DNA of 64,000 nt from Streptomyces sclerotialus (GTDB lineage Bacteria; Actinomycetota; Actinomycetes; Streptomycetales; Streptomycetaceae), in assembly GCA_000719105.1 (NCBI GenBank), contig JODX01000032.1, positions 1 through 64,000 on the forward strand. Direction: 5' to 3'. Under the pieces are notes generated by a model. That model had not been told where the DNA came from, did not search any database, and worked only from the letters and a program-made list of their open reading frames with translations. The translations under genes and the position numbers were made by a program. This document shows positions 1 through 9,200 of the stretch, in pieces (the stretch's first letter is position 1; every line of letters starts with the position of its first letter).

Positions 1-586
1 GAGATGTGCCGGGTGGCTGGGTGGGAGGGCGGTCGGGGCGGGGAATCTCGGTACGGGGAGTCTCCGCACGGGGGGCCTCCGCGCGGAAGCCCGGCGGCTT
101 GGGCCCGGGTGGGAAGGTCGCGGGCCCCGGCGGGTCGGCAGGCGGGGGCTCCCAGGGGGCGGACCGGCGGGCGGGCCGGGAAGCGGGCCGGGGAGCGGAA
201 CCACCGCGTCGGAACCGGTCGGCGAGGCCCGGACGGTCTGGCTCCGGGACCCGGCCGTCCGGGGCGCGCCCGCGCTGCCCGGGTCCTCCCGGGGGCTCAG
301 CGGGCGGGGGCGGCACGGACGGCACCGGGGGCGCGCCGGGCGGCGGCACGGACGGCTGGGGCGGCAGTGGAGCATCGGGCCCCTGCTCCGGGGACACCGT
401 CTGTGTTTCCTTCCCCGTGCCCCTGCCGCTGCGCTTCTCCCTCCCCACCGTGCCCGCCGCGGAGGCGAACCGGTCGTCGAGGGAGTCGGCCGCGGCCGTG
501 GGCCCCGTGTCGTCGGTGGAGTCGTCGTACAACTGCCTCCACCAGTTGTCCTCGGGACCGGTGGGCCTCTCCCCCTGTTGGCTCAT
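1..586 (-). CDS. partial proline-rich protein, N-terminal part
   Basis: The reading frame is open from an ATG at 586 to the left edge, so about 195 residues are visible and the C-terminus is missing. It begins MSQQGERPTGPEDNWWRQLY, with an acidic, tryptophan-containing N-terminus. After about residue 70 it becomes a disordered-looking tract rich in Pro, Ala and Arg. No catalytic motif is visible in this part. From memory, similar N-termini occur on streptomycete PP2C-type phosphatase-like proteins; this is a weak guess. It is divergent from the LuxR-type regulator gene at 1069. The start is supported by the conserved-looking N-terminus rather than by a strong ribosome binding site. Confidence 0.6.
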   Translation of the reverse strand, partial: MSQQGERPTGPEDNWWRQLYDDSTDDTGPTAAADSLDDRFASAAGTVGREKRSGRGTGKETQTVSPEQGPDAPLPPQPSVPPPGAPPVPSVPPPPAEPPGGPGQRGRAPDGRVPEPDRPGLADRFRRGGSAPRPASRPARRSAPWEPPPADPPGPATFPPGPKPPGFRAEAPRAETPRTEIPRPDRPPTQPPGTS

Positions 587-1068
587 GCCCCTAATTGTCC
601 ACCGCTGCGCGCGGTTGAAAACGGCGCTCCCGGAAAAACCGGCCGGGTGTCCGGACGCCGTACGGCACGTCGGCGCGGGCGTCGAACGGCGGTACGGGCG
701 TGGTACGGAGCGGAGCCGTACTCACCCGGCCGGCGAGGTGCCGCGCCGCCGGGCCCGAAGGTGACCGCCGGGCAGTCCCACCCCCCACAGGAGAACCGCC
801 CGGCGGCGTATATGTGGCCGCGACGCTGTCGGCGGCGGCCGGCCGGGGTCCTGAATGTGCCCCGCGTTCCTGGGGTTTCGCTGTGATGTGCGGTCGTCCC
901 TGGTGGTGACACCTTGTCATTTCGGCAGGTGGTACGGCGATGATGTGGCGGGGCGGAAGTGCGCCATGGCGCTTTTCCGCCACGCGGGCGACCGGCCGGG
1001 GCAGCGCCGCCCCGGCCCGTGGACCGCCCGACCGCACCGTGCCGACTACCCGGGAGGAACAGCGCCGC
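587..1068. other. intergenic region between divergent genes
   Basis: These 482 bases hold no convincing gene. They must contain the promoters of the left-edge gene and of the LuxR-type gene. The only structure I can define is the near-palindrome at 952-981. Confidence 0.6.
952..981. promoter_or_regulatory. near-perfect inverted repeat upstream of regulator gene
   Basis: Two 14-base arms match at 12 positions with a 2-base centre, including the perfect core GCGCCATGGCGC. It lies about 90 bases upstream of the regulator start at 1069. It could be an autoregulatory operator or a leader hairpin. No binding protein is shown by the sequence. Confidence 0.35.
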
Positions 1069-2052
1069 ATGCTGGAGGCGATAGGTCTGGACAAGGCGCA
1101 CGAGGCCGCGTACCGGGCACTGGTGTCCATGGGCGCCGCCGACGTGCCCGATCTCGCGCGGCGGCTCGCCCTCGGCGAGTACGACACCGAGCGCACCCTG
1201 CGCCGTCTGGAGCGGCACGGCCTCACGGCCCGCTCTCCGGCCCGGCCCGGCCGCTGGGTGGCCGCGCCGCCCGGGGTCGCCCTCGGCGCGCTGCTCACCC
1301 AGCGGCGGCACGAACTGGAGCAGGCGGAGCTGGGGGTGGCGCTGCTGGCCGAGGAGTACCGGGCGCGGTCGGCGGAGCCCGCCGTGCACGACCTGGTCGA
1401 GGTGGTGACCGGGGCGGCGGCGGTCGCCCAGCGGTTCCTCCAGCTCCAGCTCGGCGCGAGCGAGGAGGTGTGCGCGCTGGTCACCGCCACCCCGGTCGCC
1501 GTCACGGGGGCGGAGAACGACGCGGAGGAGCAGGCGGCCGAACGCGGGGTGCGCTACCGCGCCGTGATCGAGCGGTCGGTGCTGGACCAGCCGGGCGGGC
1601 TCACCGAGCTGACCGCCGCGCTCGGCCGGGGCGAGCGGGTACGGGTGACGGACACGGTGCCGACCAAGCTCGTGATCGCCGACCGGACCCTCGCGATGGT
1701 GCCGCTGACCTCGCTCACGGCGGAGCCGGCCGCGCTGGTCGTGCACGCCGGCAATGTGCTGGAGCTGCTGTCGGGGCTGTTCGAGTCGGTGTGGCGCGAG
1801 GCGCTGCCGCTCCGGCTCGGCGGCGCGGACCAGGTCACGGAGGACACGCCCGGCGGGCCCGACGCCACGGATCTGGAGGTGCTCTCGCTGCTTCTCGCCG
1901 GCTGCACCGACGCGAGCGTGGCCAAACAGCTCGACCTGGGCCTGCGGACCGTGCAGCGGCGGGTCAGGCGCCTGATGGAGCTGACGGGCGTGACCACCCG
2001 CCTCCAGCTCGGCTGGCAGGCGTACGAGCGGGGGTGGGTGGCCCGGGACTGA
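1069..2052 (+). CDS. LuxR-type regulator with TrmB-like N-terminus
   Basis: This 327-residue protein starts MLEAIGLDKAHEAAYRAL. Residues 1-70 form a TrmB-like winged helix that begins like a sugar-responsive TrmB domain. The middle region resembles the effector/PLD-like part of this family. The last 60 residues are a LuxR-type HTH (DLEVLSLLLAGCTDASVAKQ, then RTVQRRVRRLMELTGV). The architecture is common in streptomycetes and indicates a transcription factor of unknown ligand. I chose ATG 1069 because GGAGG lies at 1053-1057 and the protein begins at the conserved domain. An upstream in-frame ATG at 940 would add a low-complexity leader. It ends shortly before the convergent repair genes. Confidence 0.8.
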   Translation: MLEAIGLDKAHEAAYRALVSMGAADVPDLARRLALGEYDTERTLRRLERHGLTARSPARPGRWVAAPPGVALGALLTQRRHELEQAELGVALLAEEYRARSAEPAVHDLVEVVTGAAAVAQRFLQLQLGASEEVCALVTATPVAVTGAENDAEEQAAERGVRYRAVIERSVLDQPGGLTELTAALGRGERVRVTDTVPTKLVIADRTLAMVPLTSLTAEPAALVVHAGNVLELLSGLFESVWREALPLRLGGADQVTEDTPGGPDATDLEVLSLLLAGCTDASVAKQLDLGLRTVQRRVRRLMELTGVTTRLQLGWQAYERGWVARD

Positions 2053-2078
2053 GCCCGGGGCTGAGCCACCCACCGCTG

Positions 2079-2582
2079 CTAGGCCGTCAGGGCGCCCTCC
2101 AGCGTCAGCAGCCGGAGCTTGCGGTCGAGGCCGCCCGCGTAGCCCGTGAGGGAGCCGTTCGCGCCGATGATCCGGTGGCACGGGCGGACGATCAGCAGGG
2201 GGTTGGCGCCGATCGCGCCGCCCACGGCCCGGACGGCGGCGCGCGGGGCGCCGATGCGCGCGGCGATCTCGCCGTACGTGGCGGTCGCCCCGTACGGGAC
2301 GTCCGTGAGCGCCGCCCACACCCGCTCGCGGAACGCGGTGCCGCCGCTGCTCAGCCGGAGCGCGAACTCCTTCAGCTCACCGGCGAAGTACGCGGCGAGC
2401 TGCTCCTCCGCCGCGCCGAACAGCCGCGGTTCGTGCCGCCACGCGGGCAGCGCGACCCGGCCGCCCTTCTGACCGGGTACGGAGAGGGAGGTCAGGGCGC
2501 CGGAGTCGTCGGCGGTGAGCAGCAGCCGGCCGACGGGGCTGTCGAGGTGGGTGTAGTAGGTGGGCTCGAACATGTCAGGCAT
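2079..2582 (-). CDS. ogt: methylated-DNA--[protein]-cysteine S-methyltransferase
   Basis: The protein (167 aa) transfers alkyl groups from O6-alkylguanine in DNA to its own cysteine, a suicide repair reaction. The active-site motif RPCHRIIGANGSLTGYAGG is intact, and the winged-helix DNA-binding segment before it (YGEIAARIGAPRAAVRAVG) is also seen. Length is normal for the family. The start lies one base beyond the stop of the upstream Ada-AlkA gene, so the two are probably co-transcribed and coupled. A second ATG three codons in (2573) is possible. The pairing with Ada-AlkA fits an adaptive response to alkylation damage. Confidence 0.93.
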   Translation of the reverse strand: MPDMFEPTYYTHLDSPVGRLLLTADDSGALTSLSVPGQKGGRVALPAWRHEPRLFGAAEEQLAAYFAGELKEFALRLSSGGTAFRERVWAALTDVPYGATATYGEIAARIGAPRAAVRAVGGAIGANPLLIVRPCHRIIGANGSLTGYAGGLDRKLRLLTLEGALTA

Positions 2583-2583
2583 A

Positions 2584-4047
2584 TCAGGGTCCGGCTTTCT
2601 CTCGCGGTGACGCGCTCGCGGTGTACAGGTGGCGCAGGGCGTACGAGCGCCAGGGGCGCCAGGCGGCGGGGGCGTCCGCGTCCGGTGGTGCGGCATCGGG
2701 GTCGCCCAGGGCGCGGGTGCGGATCACGGCGGCGGTACGGGCGTCCATGCCCGGCAGCACGAGCAGCTCCCGCTCCGCGTCGTCACGGTCGGCCCCCGCG
2801 TCGAGCCGCAGTGTCCCGTCGGCGAGCGCGGCGGTGAGCGCGCCCAGCGGCTCGCCGGGCGGGAACGCGGCGGCGAGGGCGGCGGGCTCGGGGAACAGGT
2901 GGGTGAGCGTTCCGCACGGGGCGTCCAGCGCCTTCCCGTACGACCGCACCAGCCGCTCCGCCTCACCCGTGCCCACGAGCGCGCGCACGGCCAGTTCCTC
3001 GGGGTCCACGGCACCGGGCGACCGCAGCCCGGGACGGGCGGCGACCAGCGGGGCGAGCCGGGGGTCGCGGCCGAGGCGGTCGTCGACGGCGTACGGATCG
3101 GCGTCCAGGTCGAAGAGCCGGCGCAGCCGCTGGACGGCGGTGGTGAGGTCGCGGGGATCGGTGAGGTGGATACGGGCGTCCAGCCACCCGCCGTGCCGGC
3201 CCGGGCCGCCGCCGCCCGGCCGTTCCCCGACCGCGGCGATCCCGGTGCCGTACGGCAGCCGCAGCGTGCGCCGGTACGTACGGCGCCCGCGGGTGCCGCT
3301 CACCTCCTCGACGCCGGGCAGCGCCTCGGCGGCCAGCAGGTCGAAGACGGCGGCCGACTCGTACGGCCCCCGGTAGGCGAGCCGCAGCGGGATGCCGGCG
3401 GACGGGGTGGCCTCGCGCCGGGCCCGGGCTCCCCGGCGGGGAGCGGCGGCACGCAGCCGGGTGGGCGTGGCGGCGTACACGGCGCGGATCGTGTCGTTGA
3501 ACTGCCGCACGCTGGCGAACCCGGACGCGAACGCGATGTGCGTGACCGGCAGGTCGGTGGTCTGCAGCAGTACGCGCGCGGAGTGCGCCCGCTGGGCCCG
3601 GGCGAGCGCCACGGGGCCGGCGCCCACCTCGGCGGTGAGCTGCCGCTGCACCTGGCGGGCGCTGTAGCCGAGGCGTGCGGCCAGCCCGGTGACGCCCTCC
3701 CGGTCGACGACGCCGTCGCCGATCATGCGCATGGCACGACCGACGACGTCCGCGCGTACGTTCCACTCGGCGGAGCCGGGCACGGCGTCCGGGCGACAGC
3801 GCCGGCAGGCCCGGAACCCGGCGCCCTGGGCAGCGGCGGCGGTCGCGTAGTACCGCACGTTGTGCCGCTTCGGGGTCACCGCCGGGCAGCTCGGCCGGCA
3901 GTAGATCCCGGTGGTGCCGACGGCGAAGAAGAACACACCGTCGAACCGCGCGTCCCTGCTGCGCACGGCCTCGTACCCGGTCTCTTCGTCAATCACGCTG
4001 TCCAGTCTGCGGGACCCCGGCCGGCCCGGCTGGCGGGAATCGGACAT
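2584..4047 (-). CDS. alkA: Ada-type regulator fused to AlkA glycosylase
   Basis: The protein (487 aa) has an Ada metal-binding domain (GVFFFAVGTTGIYCRPSC, then FRACRRCRP) that accepts methyl groups from phosphotriesters. An AraC-type HTH follows (about residues 105-190), then AlkA N-terminal and HhH-GPD domains. It should both sense alkylation and excise alkylated bases. ATG 4047 is preceded by GGGGAG; the longer frame from 4092 lacks such support. Oddly, the segment after the hairpin (LPGMDARTAAVIRTRALG) runs through PPDADAP straight into AAWRPWRSYALRHLY. About 15-20 residues normally present around the catalytic Asp appear to be missing in frame. Methyl-sensing and DNA binding should be intact, but glycosylase activity is doubtful. 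Confidence 0.88.
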   Translation of the reverse strand: MSDSRQPGRPGSRRLDSVIDEETGYEAVRSRDARFDGVFFFAVGTTGIYCRPSCPAVTPKRHNVRYYATAAAAQGAGFRACRRCRPDAVPGSAEWNVRADVVGRAMRMIGDGVVDREGVTGLAARLGYSARQVQRQLTAEVGAGPVALARAQRAHSARVLLQTTDLPVTHIAFASGFASVRQFNDTIRAVYAATPTRLRAAAPRRGARARREATPSAGIPLRLAYRGPYESAAVFDLLAAEALPGVEEVSGTRGRRTYRRTLRLPYGTGIAAVGERPGGGGPGRHGGWLDARIHLTDPRDLTTAVQRLRRLFDLDADPYAVDDRLGRDPRLAPLVAARPGLRSPGAVDPEELAVRALVGTGEAERLVRSYGKALDAPCGTLTHLFPEPAALAAAFPPGEPLGALTAALADGTLRLDAGADRDDAERELLVLPGMDARTAAVIRTRALGDPDAAPPDADAPAAWRPWRSYALRHLYTASASPREKAGP

Positions 4048-4107
4048 GACGCTCCCCGGCCCGCGGGCGCGGGCCGGGAAGGCGTCAGGCACTTCACGTC
4101 CGGTACC

Positions 4108-5259
4108 TCACATGTGGCGCCCCCGCTTCGCCTCCATCGCCGCGCGCCCCTCGGCACCCCTGCGCTTCCACTCCCGGCGGAGCTCCGCGCGCATCCGCGC
4201 GTCGGTCTTCGCAACGATCCGCTGGTTCTCGCGCAGCAGCTTGCGATAGCTGTCGAGGCGCCGCTCCGGCAGCGCGCCCGACTCGACCGCGGCGAGCACC
4301 GCGCACCCCGGCTCCGCGGTGTGCGCGCAGTCGTCGAAGCGGCAGTCGGCGGCCAGTTCCTCGATCTCCGCGAAGACCTGGCCGACACCGGTCTCCGCGT
4401 CCCACAGGCCTACGCCGCGCAGCCCGGGGGTGTCGATGAGCACCCCGCCGCCGGGCAGGGCGAGCAGGTTGCGGGTGGTTGTGGTGTGGCGGCCCTTGCC
4501 GTCGACGTCACGCGTGGCCTGCACCGCCATGACGTCCTCGCCCAGCAGTGCGTTGGCGAGCGTCGACTTGCCCGCGCCGGACTGCCCGAGCAGCACGGAC
4601 GTGCCGTCGGCCAGCACCGCGCCGAGGACGTCGATGCCGTCCCCGGTGGCCGCACTGACGGGCAGCACCTGCACACCCGGCGCGGTCCCCTCCACGTCGG
4701 CCACGAGATGCCCGACCGTCACCGCGTCCGGCACGAGGTCGGCCTTGGTGAGCACGACCACGGGCTGCGCGCCGGACTCCCAGGAGTCCGCCGCGTTATG
4801 CAGCAGTGCCTCACCGCTCGAACTGGACATGGCGAGCGCCAGGAACCGCTCGATCCGCCCGAGGTCGAGTTCGACCGCGAGCGACACACAGATGACGACG
4901 TGATCGATGTTAGTGGCCAGGACTTGGCCCTCAGAACGCTTCGACGACGTGGACCGCACGAAGGCGGTCCGGCGCGGCAACAGCGTCCGCACGTACAAGG
5001 GGTCGCTGCCCTCTGGATCGACCGCGACCCAGTCCCCCGTGCACACGACCTTCATCGGGTCACGCGGGACGACGAACTCGGTGTCGGCCCGGACAGTGCC
5101 GCCGGGGGTGACAACGTCGCACTGGCCGCGGTCGACGCGCACGACGCGGCCGGGCAGGAGACCCTGCTCGGCGTAGGGAGCGAACTCGGCTTCCCATTCC
5201 TCGTCCCAGCCATAGGTGGCGAGAGGGTGCGACGAAACCGAAGGAAAAGAGAAAGACAA
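4108..5259 (-). CDS. rsgA: ribosome small subunit-dependent GTPase A
   Basis: RsgA is a circularly permuted GTPase that acts in late 30S subunit maturation. An OB-fold comes first (LLPGRVVRVDRGQCDVVTPG). The GTPase motifs then appear in permuted order: G4 (VVLTKADLV), G1 (LLGQSGAGKSTLANALLG) and G3 (IDTPGLRGVGLWD). The C-terminal zinc finger is CRFDDCAHTAEPGCAV. The TTG at 5259 gives 383 aa and has GAAGGG 7 nt upstream; GTG 5274 or the ATG at 5436 are alternatives. A small ORF and hairpin lie just upstream, and a decayed copy of this 5' region lies at 5499-5856. The ada-alkA gene follows after 60 nt. Confidence 0.9.
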   Translation of the reverse strand: MSFSFPSVSSHPLATYGWDEEWEAEFAPYAEQGLLPGRVVRVDRGQCDVVTPGGTVRADTEFVVPRDPMKVVCTGDWVAVDPEGSDPLYVRTLLPRRTAFVRSTSSKRSEGQVLATNIDHVVICVSLAVELDLGRIERFLALAMSSSSGEALLHNAADSWESGAQPVVVLTKADLVPDAVTVGHLVADVEGTAPGVQVLPVSAATGDGIDVLGAVLADGTSVLLGQSGAGKSTLANALLGEDVMAVQATRDVDGKGRHTTTTRNLLALPGGGVLIDTPGLRGVGLWDAETGVGQVFAEIEELAADCRFDDCAHTAEPGCAVLAAVESGALPERRLDSYRKLLRENQRIVAKTDARMRAELRREWKRRGAEGRAAMEAKRGRHM

Positions 5260-5290
5260 GGGGTGACCCTTCACACGGGTGGCCCCGGCA

Positions 5291-5308
5291 CCGCGCCCAC
5301 TGGCGCGG
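5291..5308 (-). promoter_or_regulatory. hairpin between small ORF and rsgA
   Basis: On the rsgA strand, CCGCGCC and GGCGCGG can pair around a 4-base loop. The hairpin sits between the small upstream ORF (stop at 5322) and the rsgA ribosome binding site. This position would suit attenuation or translational control, but no U-tract follows. Confidence 0.4.
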
Positions 5309-5321
5309 GAGAAGAGTGAGG

Positions 5322-5393
5322 TCAGCCGGAAACCACGAAGATGGACTGAATGCACTTCCGGATGCGGGCAACGCCCATCGCAACGACAGCCAT
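5322..5393 (-). CDS. small upstream ORF, possible leader peptide of rsgA
   Basis: This ORF encodes 23 residues, starting MAVVAMGVARIRKC and ending FVVSG. It has a good ribosome binding site (GGGAGGTGTGACCG before the ATG at 5393). It ends about 60 bases before rsgA. A second copy at 5782-5856 keeps the same ribosome binding site, start and stop and encodes a related 24-residue peptide. The translation signals therefore survived while the neighbouring rsgA copy decayed. Function is unknown; a leader peptide or a small protein are both possible. Confidence 0.45.
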   Translation of the reverse strand: MAVVAMGVARIRKCIQSIFVVSG

Positions 5394-5498
5394 CGGTCAC
5401 ACCTCCCAGGTCACGCGCAACGAACAGCGGCGGCACGAAGCAGCCACAGGAACGAACACGACCCTAGCCACCTGGCCGGACGATGCACCAGCAATTTT

Positions 5499-5717
5499 TC
5501 AGCGCAACGCCTCGTCGTGGCGACGTCGCACTGCCCACGGTCGAGGCGCAGCACGCGGCGGGGCAGGGGAACTGAATCCGTGCTGACACATCCGTGGGGT
5601 CGAGCTCCGGCTGGACGCCACCGAGGTGCAGGTCCGTCGGCCCGCGGCCGGCCGCGGGGGCAGGCGGGCGAGGGGGTGCGACGACGTCGGGGAAGCCGGA
5701 AGAGAAGAGGAATACAA
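5499..5717 (-). pseudogene. remnant of a second rsgA 5' end
   Basis: From a TTG at 5717 the sequence mirrors the start of rsgA: AAGGG, then CCCTTG, a Ser/Pro-rich stretch and SSHPLA. The frame then diverges. At 5519-5570 the DNA again matches rsgA 5108-5160 closely, and in a different frame it reads RVLRLDRGQCDVA. No GTPase domain follows. This is a frameshifted, truncated duplicate of the rsgA N-terminal OB-fold region. Confidence 0.65.
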
Positions 5718-5781
5718 GGGGAACCCTTCGAGGGGCGGCTCCGGCTGTGCGCGCACGCGGGCGCGGGTGATGCGGTAAGGG

Positions 5782-5856
5782 TCAGCCGGTGGCCACGGAG
5801 GTGGAGTGGATGAACGACTTCTGATCGCGGGCAGCGCCCGGCTCAGGGACAGCCAT
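5782..5856 (-). CDS. second copy of the small ORF found upstream of rsgA
   Basis: The ORF encodes 24 residues, MAVPEPGAARDQKSF followed by IHSTSVATG. The ribosome binding site and start region (GGGAGGTGTGACCGATGGCTGT) match the copy at 5393 except for small changes, and both stop shortly after a GTGG or GTTTCCGGC-type end. It belongs to the duplicated rsgA 5' segment. Whether it is expressed is unknown. Confidence 0.4.
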   Translation of the reverse strand: MAVPEPGAARDQKSFIHSTSVATG

Positions 5857-5977
5857 CGGTCACACCTCCCGTTCCTCGCTCGCTCACTCGATCGGCAGCG
5901 GCGGACAGCCACTGCGCCGTGTCCGGCTCACCACAGGAGAGGCAGCCGCTCGGGTGCCACCGGACTTTCGGCGCCCC

Positions 5978-6208
5978 TCAGCCGTCGTCACCGGTATCGG
6001 CCCCGTCCATCGCGTCGGCCAGACTCCTGGGGCGCAGGTCGGTCCAGTTCCGCTCCACGTACTCCAGGCAGGACCGGCGGGTGTTCTCGGGGTGGGCGAC
6101 GGTCCATCCGGCGGGTACGTCGACGAAGGCGGGCCACAGGGAGTGCTGCCCTTCGTCGTTGACGAGGACGAGGAAGGTGCCGTTCTCGTCCTCGAACGGG
6201 TTGTCCAT
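5978..6208 (-). CDS. MbtH-like NRPS accessory protein
   Basis: This 76-residue protein carries the MbtH signature: [19 protein letters not shown], then [17 protein letters not shown]. MbtH proteins bind and activate NRPS adenylation domains. Its start lies two bases after the NRPS stop, so the two are almost certainly co-translated and it should serve A domains of that NRPS. The length is normal for the family. Confidence 0.95.
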   Translation of the reverse strand: MDNPFEDENGTFLVLVNDEGQHSLWPAFVDVPAGWTVAHPENTRRSCLEYVERNWTDLRPRSLADAMDGADTGDDG

Positions 6209-6210
6209 GG

Positions 6211-9200
6211 TCAGCTCCCTGCAGGGGGACGGTGCCGGGCGGTGCCGTCGAGCGCGGCGGCGAGGACCGGCCCGATGTCGGCCAGGGCCTCCGGCCGCAT
6301 CAGGCGGGTGTGGCTGTGGGCGACGGAGTGCTCGGTGATCGTGCCGCTCACGTACGGGCGCCAGCTGTCGGAGAGTTCCTCCACGCCGAAATACCGTGGC
6401 GTCGCGGAGAACAGCAGCAGATCACCGTCGTAGCGCTCCGGGTTGAAGTGCCGCATGCACCGCAGGTTGTCGTTGTAGACGGTGGTGGCGGCGGCAAGGG
6501 TGCGCTCCTCCAGGAATTCCGGCGGCAGAGTGCCGTCACGGCGCAGGAATTCCAGTACGGTGCCACGGTCCTGGCCCAGGAACCGTTCTGCTCGGTAGCC
6601 CCCGGAATCGAGGAGGAAGCCGAGCACTTCCTGTTCGTCGCGAGGCGTGTCGGCGAATTCCGCCAGTTCTCCCTCTCCGAAAGCCCTGGCGTCCAGCACG
6701 GCGAGAAAGGCCACCTCTTCCCCTTCGTCCTGGAACCGGCAGGCCAGGGAGTGCGCGGTGATTCCGCCGAACGACCAGCCGAGCAGGTGATAAGGGCCGG
6801 CCGGCTGGACCGAACGAATGCGTTCCGCGTACTCACCGACCATCTCCTCCAGCGTGGCGGGCGCATGCTCCGGATCGCTGAGCCCGCGCGCCTGGACGCC
6901 GTACACGGGCCGCTCCACCGGAAGATGGCGCAGCAGCCCGGCGTACGGCCAGCTCATCCCGCCTGCCGGGTGGAGGCAGAACAGCGGAGGCCGGCTGCCC
7001 TCGGGGCGCAGCGGCAGCAGGACGCCCAGCGCGTCGCCGGACGGGCCGCCGTCCAGGGCCAGGGCCAGCCTGGCCGGGGTGGGCGCCTCGAACAGGGCGC
7101 GGACCTCCAGCTCCGCCCCCAGGGTGGAGCGCACTCGGGAGACCAGCCGCGTCGCCAGCAGTGAGTGCCCGCCCAGTTCGAAGAAGTCGTCCTCCGCGCC
7201 GACGTCCGGCACGCCCAGGACCTGCGCGAAGATTTCACACAGCGCCTCCTCCGCCTTGGTCCGCGGCCCACGGGAGGCACGCGCGCCGAACACCGGGGCG
7301 GGCAGCGCACGGCGGTCCAGTTTCCCGTTCGGAGTCACCGGCAGCTCGGGCAGCAGCACGATGGCCGCGGGCACCATGTACGGCGGCAGGGACCCGGCGA
7401 GGTGGGCGCGGAGGGCGGTGTTCAGAGTGCCGAGCCGGGTGCTGGTGGTGGGGCGGTTGGTGAAGGCGGACGGCTCCTGACCCGAGGCGGGGAGCGGCCG
7501 GTAGGCCTCGACGATCGCCTCGTCGGCGTCCGGGTTCTCGGGCACGAAGAGCGCGTCGAAGTGGTCGTCCTGGTCGCGGGACCAGGTGGTGACGGTGCGG
7601 AAGCCGTGCTCCTCGCCCAGTCGGTGGAGTGCTTCGGGGTCGGCTCCCCCGGCCGCGTCCGGGTCGGTCAGGTGGTGCAGGGCGACGGTCAGGGGGCGGT
7701 CGTCGTAGAGGGCGTGCTGCGCGGCGGCCTCCCGGGCCAGGCGCTGGTTGGGGATGCGGGTCACCGACAGGGGGCCGGTGCGGCCGTCGGCCGGGCGGGT
7801 GGTCCGGTGGGCGATGAGGTGCCGGGTCAGAGCGGTGGTGTCGGTGATGTCCCGGTTCCAGGCCAGGCGGCGTGCGGGGGCCGGGACGGGCGACGGCCGG
7901 GTGTGGAGGGTGACGTCGTAGCGGTAGCGGCTGAGTTCGTTGTGGTGGCTGCCGCGTTTGAGCCGTACGTCCACCGCCGTGATCTGCGGCAGGTGGTCCC
8001 GCAGTGCGGTGAAGTACTCCGGGGCCACCAGCAGTTCCTTCTCCACGAGCAGGTCGTGCTCCACGGCGGCGCGCACCGCGGCCGGAGGTGTCCCGGCCGG
8101 CGCCCGGTGCAGTTGGACGGCCGTGCGCAGGCACCGTGCCAGACGCAGGTTCCGCACGTCCCCGACGAACACCGCCCCGCCCGGAGCAAGCAGTCCCATC
8201 ACTTCCGTGAGGACCTGGGTGAGGTAGTCCGCGTTCGGGAAGTACTGGACCACGGAGTTCACCACCACCGTGTCGAAGAATCCCGTCGGCAGTCCGGTGA
8301 GGTCGTCCGCCGGCCGGCAGCGGAGTTCGACTCGCCCGGTGAGCTCGGGCCGCTCCGCGATCCGGCGCCCGAGTGCTTCGATGACCTGCTGTGAGAAGTC
8401 GGTGGCCCAGTAGCTCCGGCAGTCCGGGGCCAGCCGGCTGAGCAGCAGTCCACTGCCCACCCCGATCTCCAGCACCCGCCCGGGCCGCAGCTGCCGCACG
8501 CGCTCCACGGTTCGCTGCCGCCACTCGCGCATCTCCTCCGGCGGGATCGGCCGCCCGTCGTAACTGCTGTTCCAGCCCGAGAAGTCCTCGCCGAACGCGG
8601 CAGCCTGCCGCCGGCCGTAGAGCTGGTCGTAGATCCCGCGCCATTCCCCGACACGTCGCCCTTCGTCCTCGCGTTCCGCTTCCCCGGTCCGGTGGGCGGG
8701 GACGACATAACCGACCAGGTGTTTGCCGCCCGGGCCGTCCTCGCGGACGGCGACCACCGCCCGTGCGACGTCCGGGTGGGCCGTCAGAGCGGATTCCACC
8801 TCGCCGGGCTCGATGCGGAAGCCCCGGATCTTGACCTGGTCGTCGCACCGGCCGAGGAACTCCAGCTGCCCGTCGGCCCGTCGGCGCACCACGTCCCCGG
8901 TCCGGTACATCCGTTCCCCGGGCGCTCCGAACGGATCGGCGACGAACCGGAGCGCCGTCAGCCCCGCCCGGCCCAGATACCCCCGCGCCAGCCCGGCCCC
9001 GGCGATGTACAGCTCCCCGGCCACCCCCGGCGGCACCAAGCGCACCCCGTCGTCCAGGACATACGTCCGCGTGTTGTCCAGAGGCCGGCCGATGGGGGGC
9101 GTGTCCGTCTTGGCCAGCGGTCCGGCCATCGTCGCGCAGACCGTGGTCTCGGTGGGCCCGTAGACGTTCTCCATCCGCCGGCCAACGGACCACTCCGCGA

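Noticed and set aside
583..2319. 578-residue open frame on the minus strand
   Set aside because: It is antisense to the LuxR-type regulator and crosses an intergenic region; composition is that of a shadow frame.
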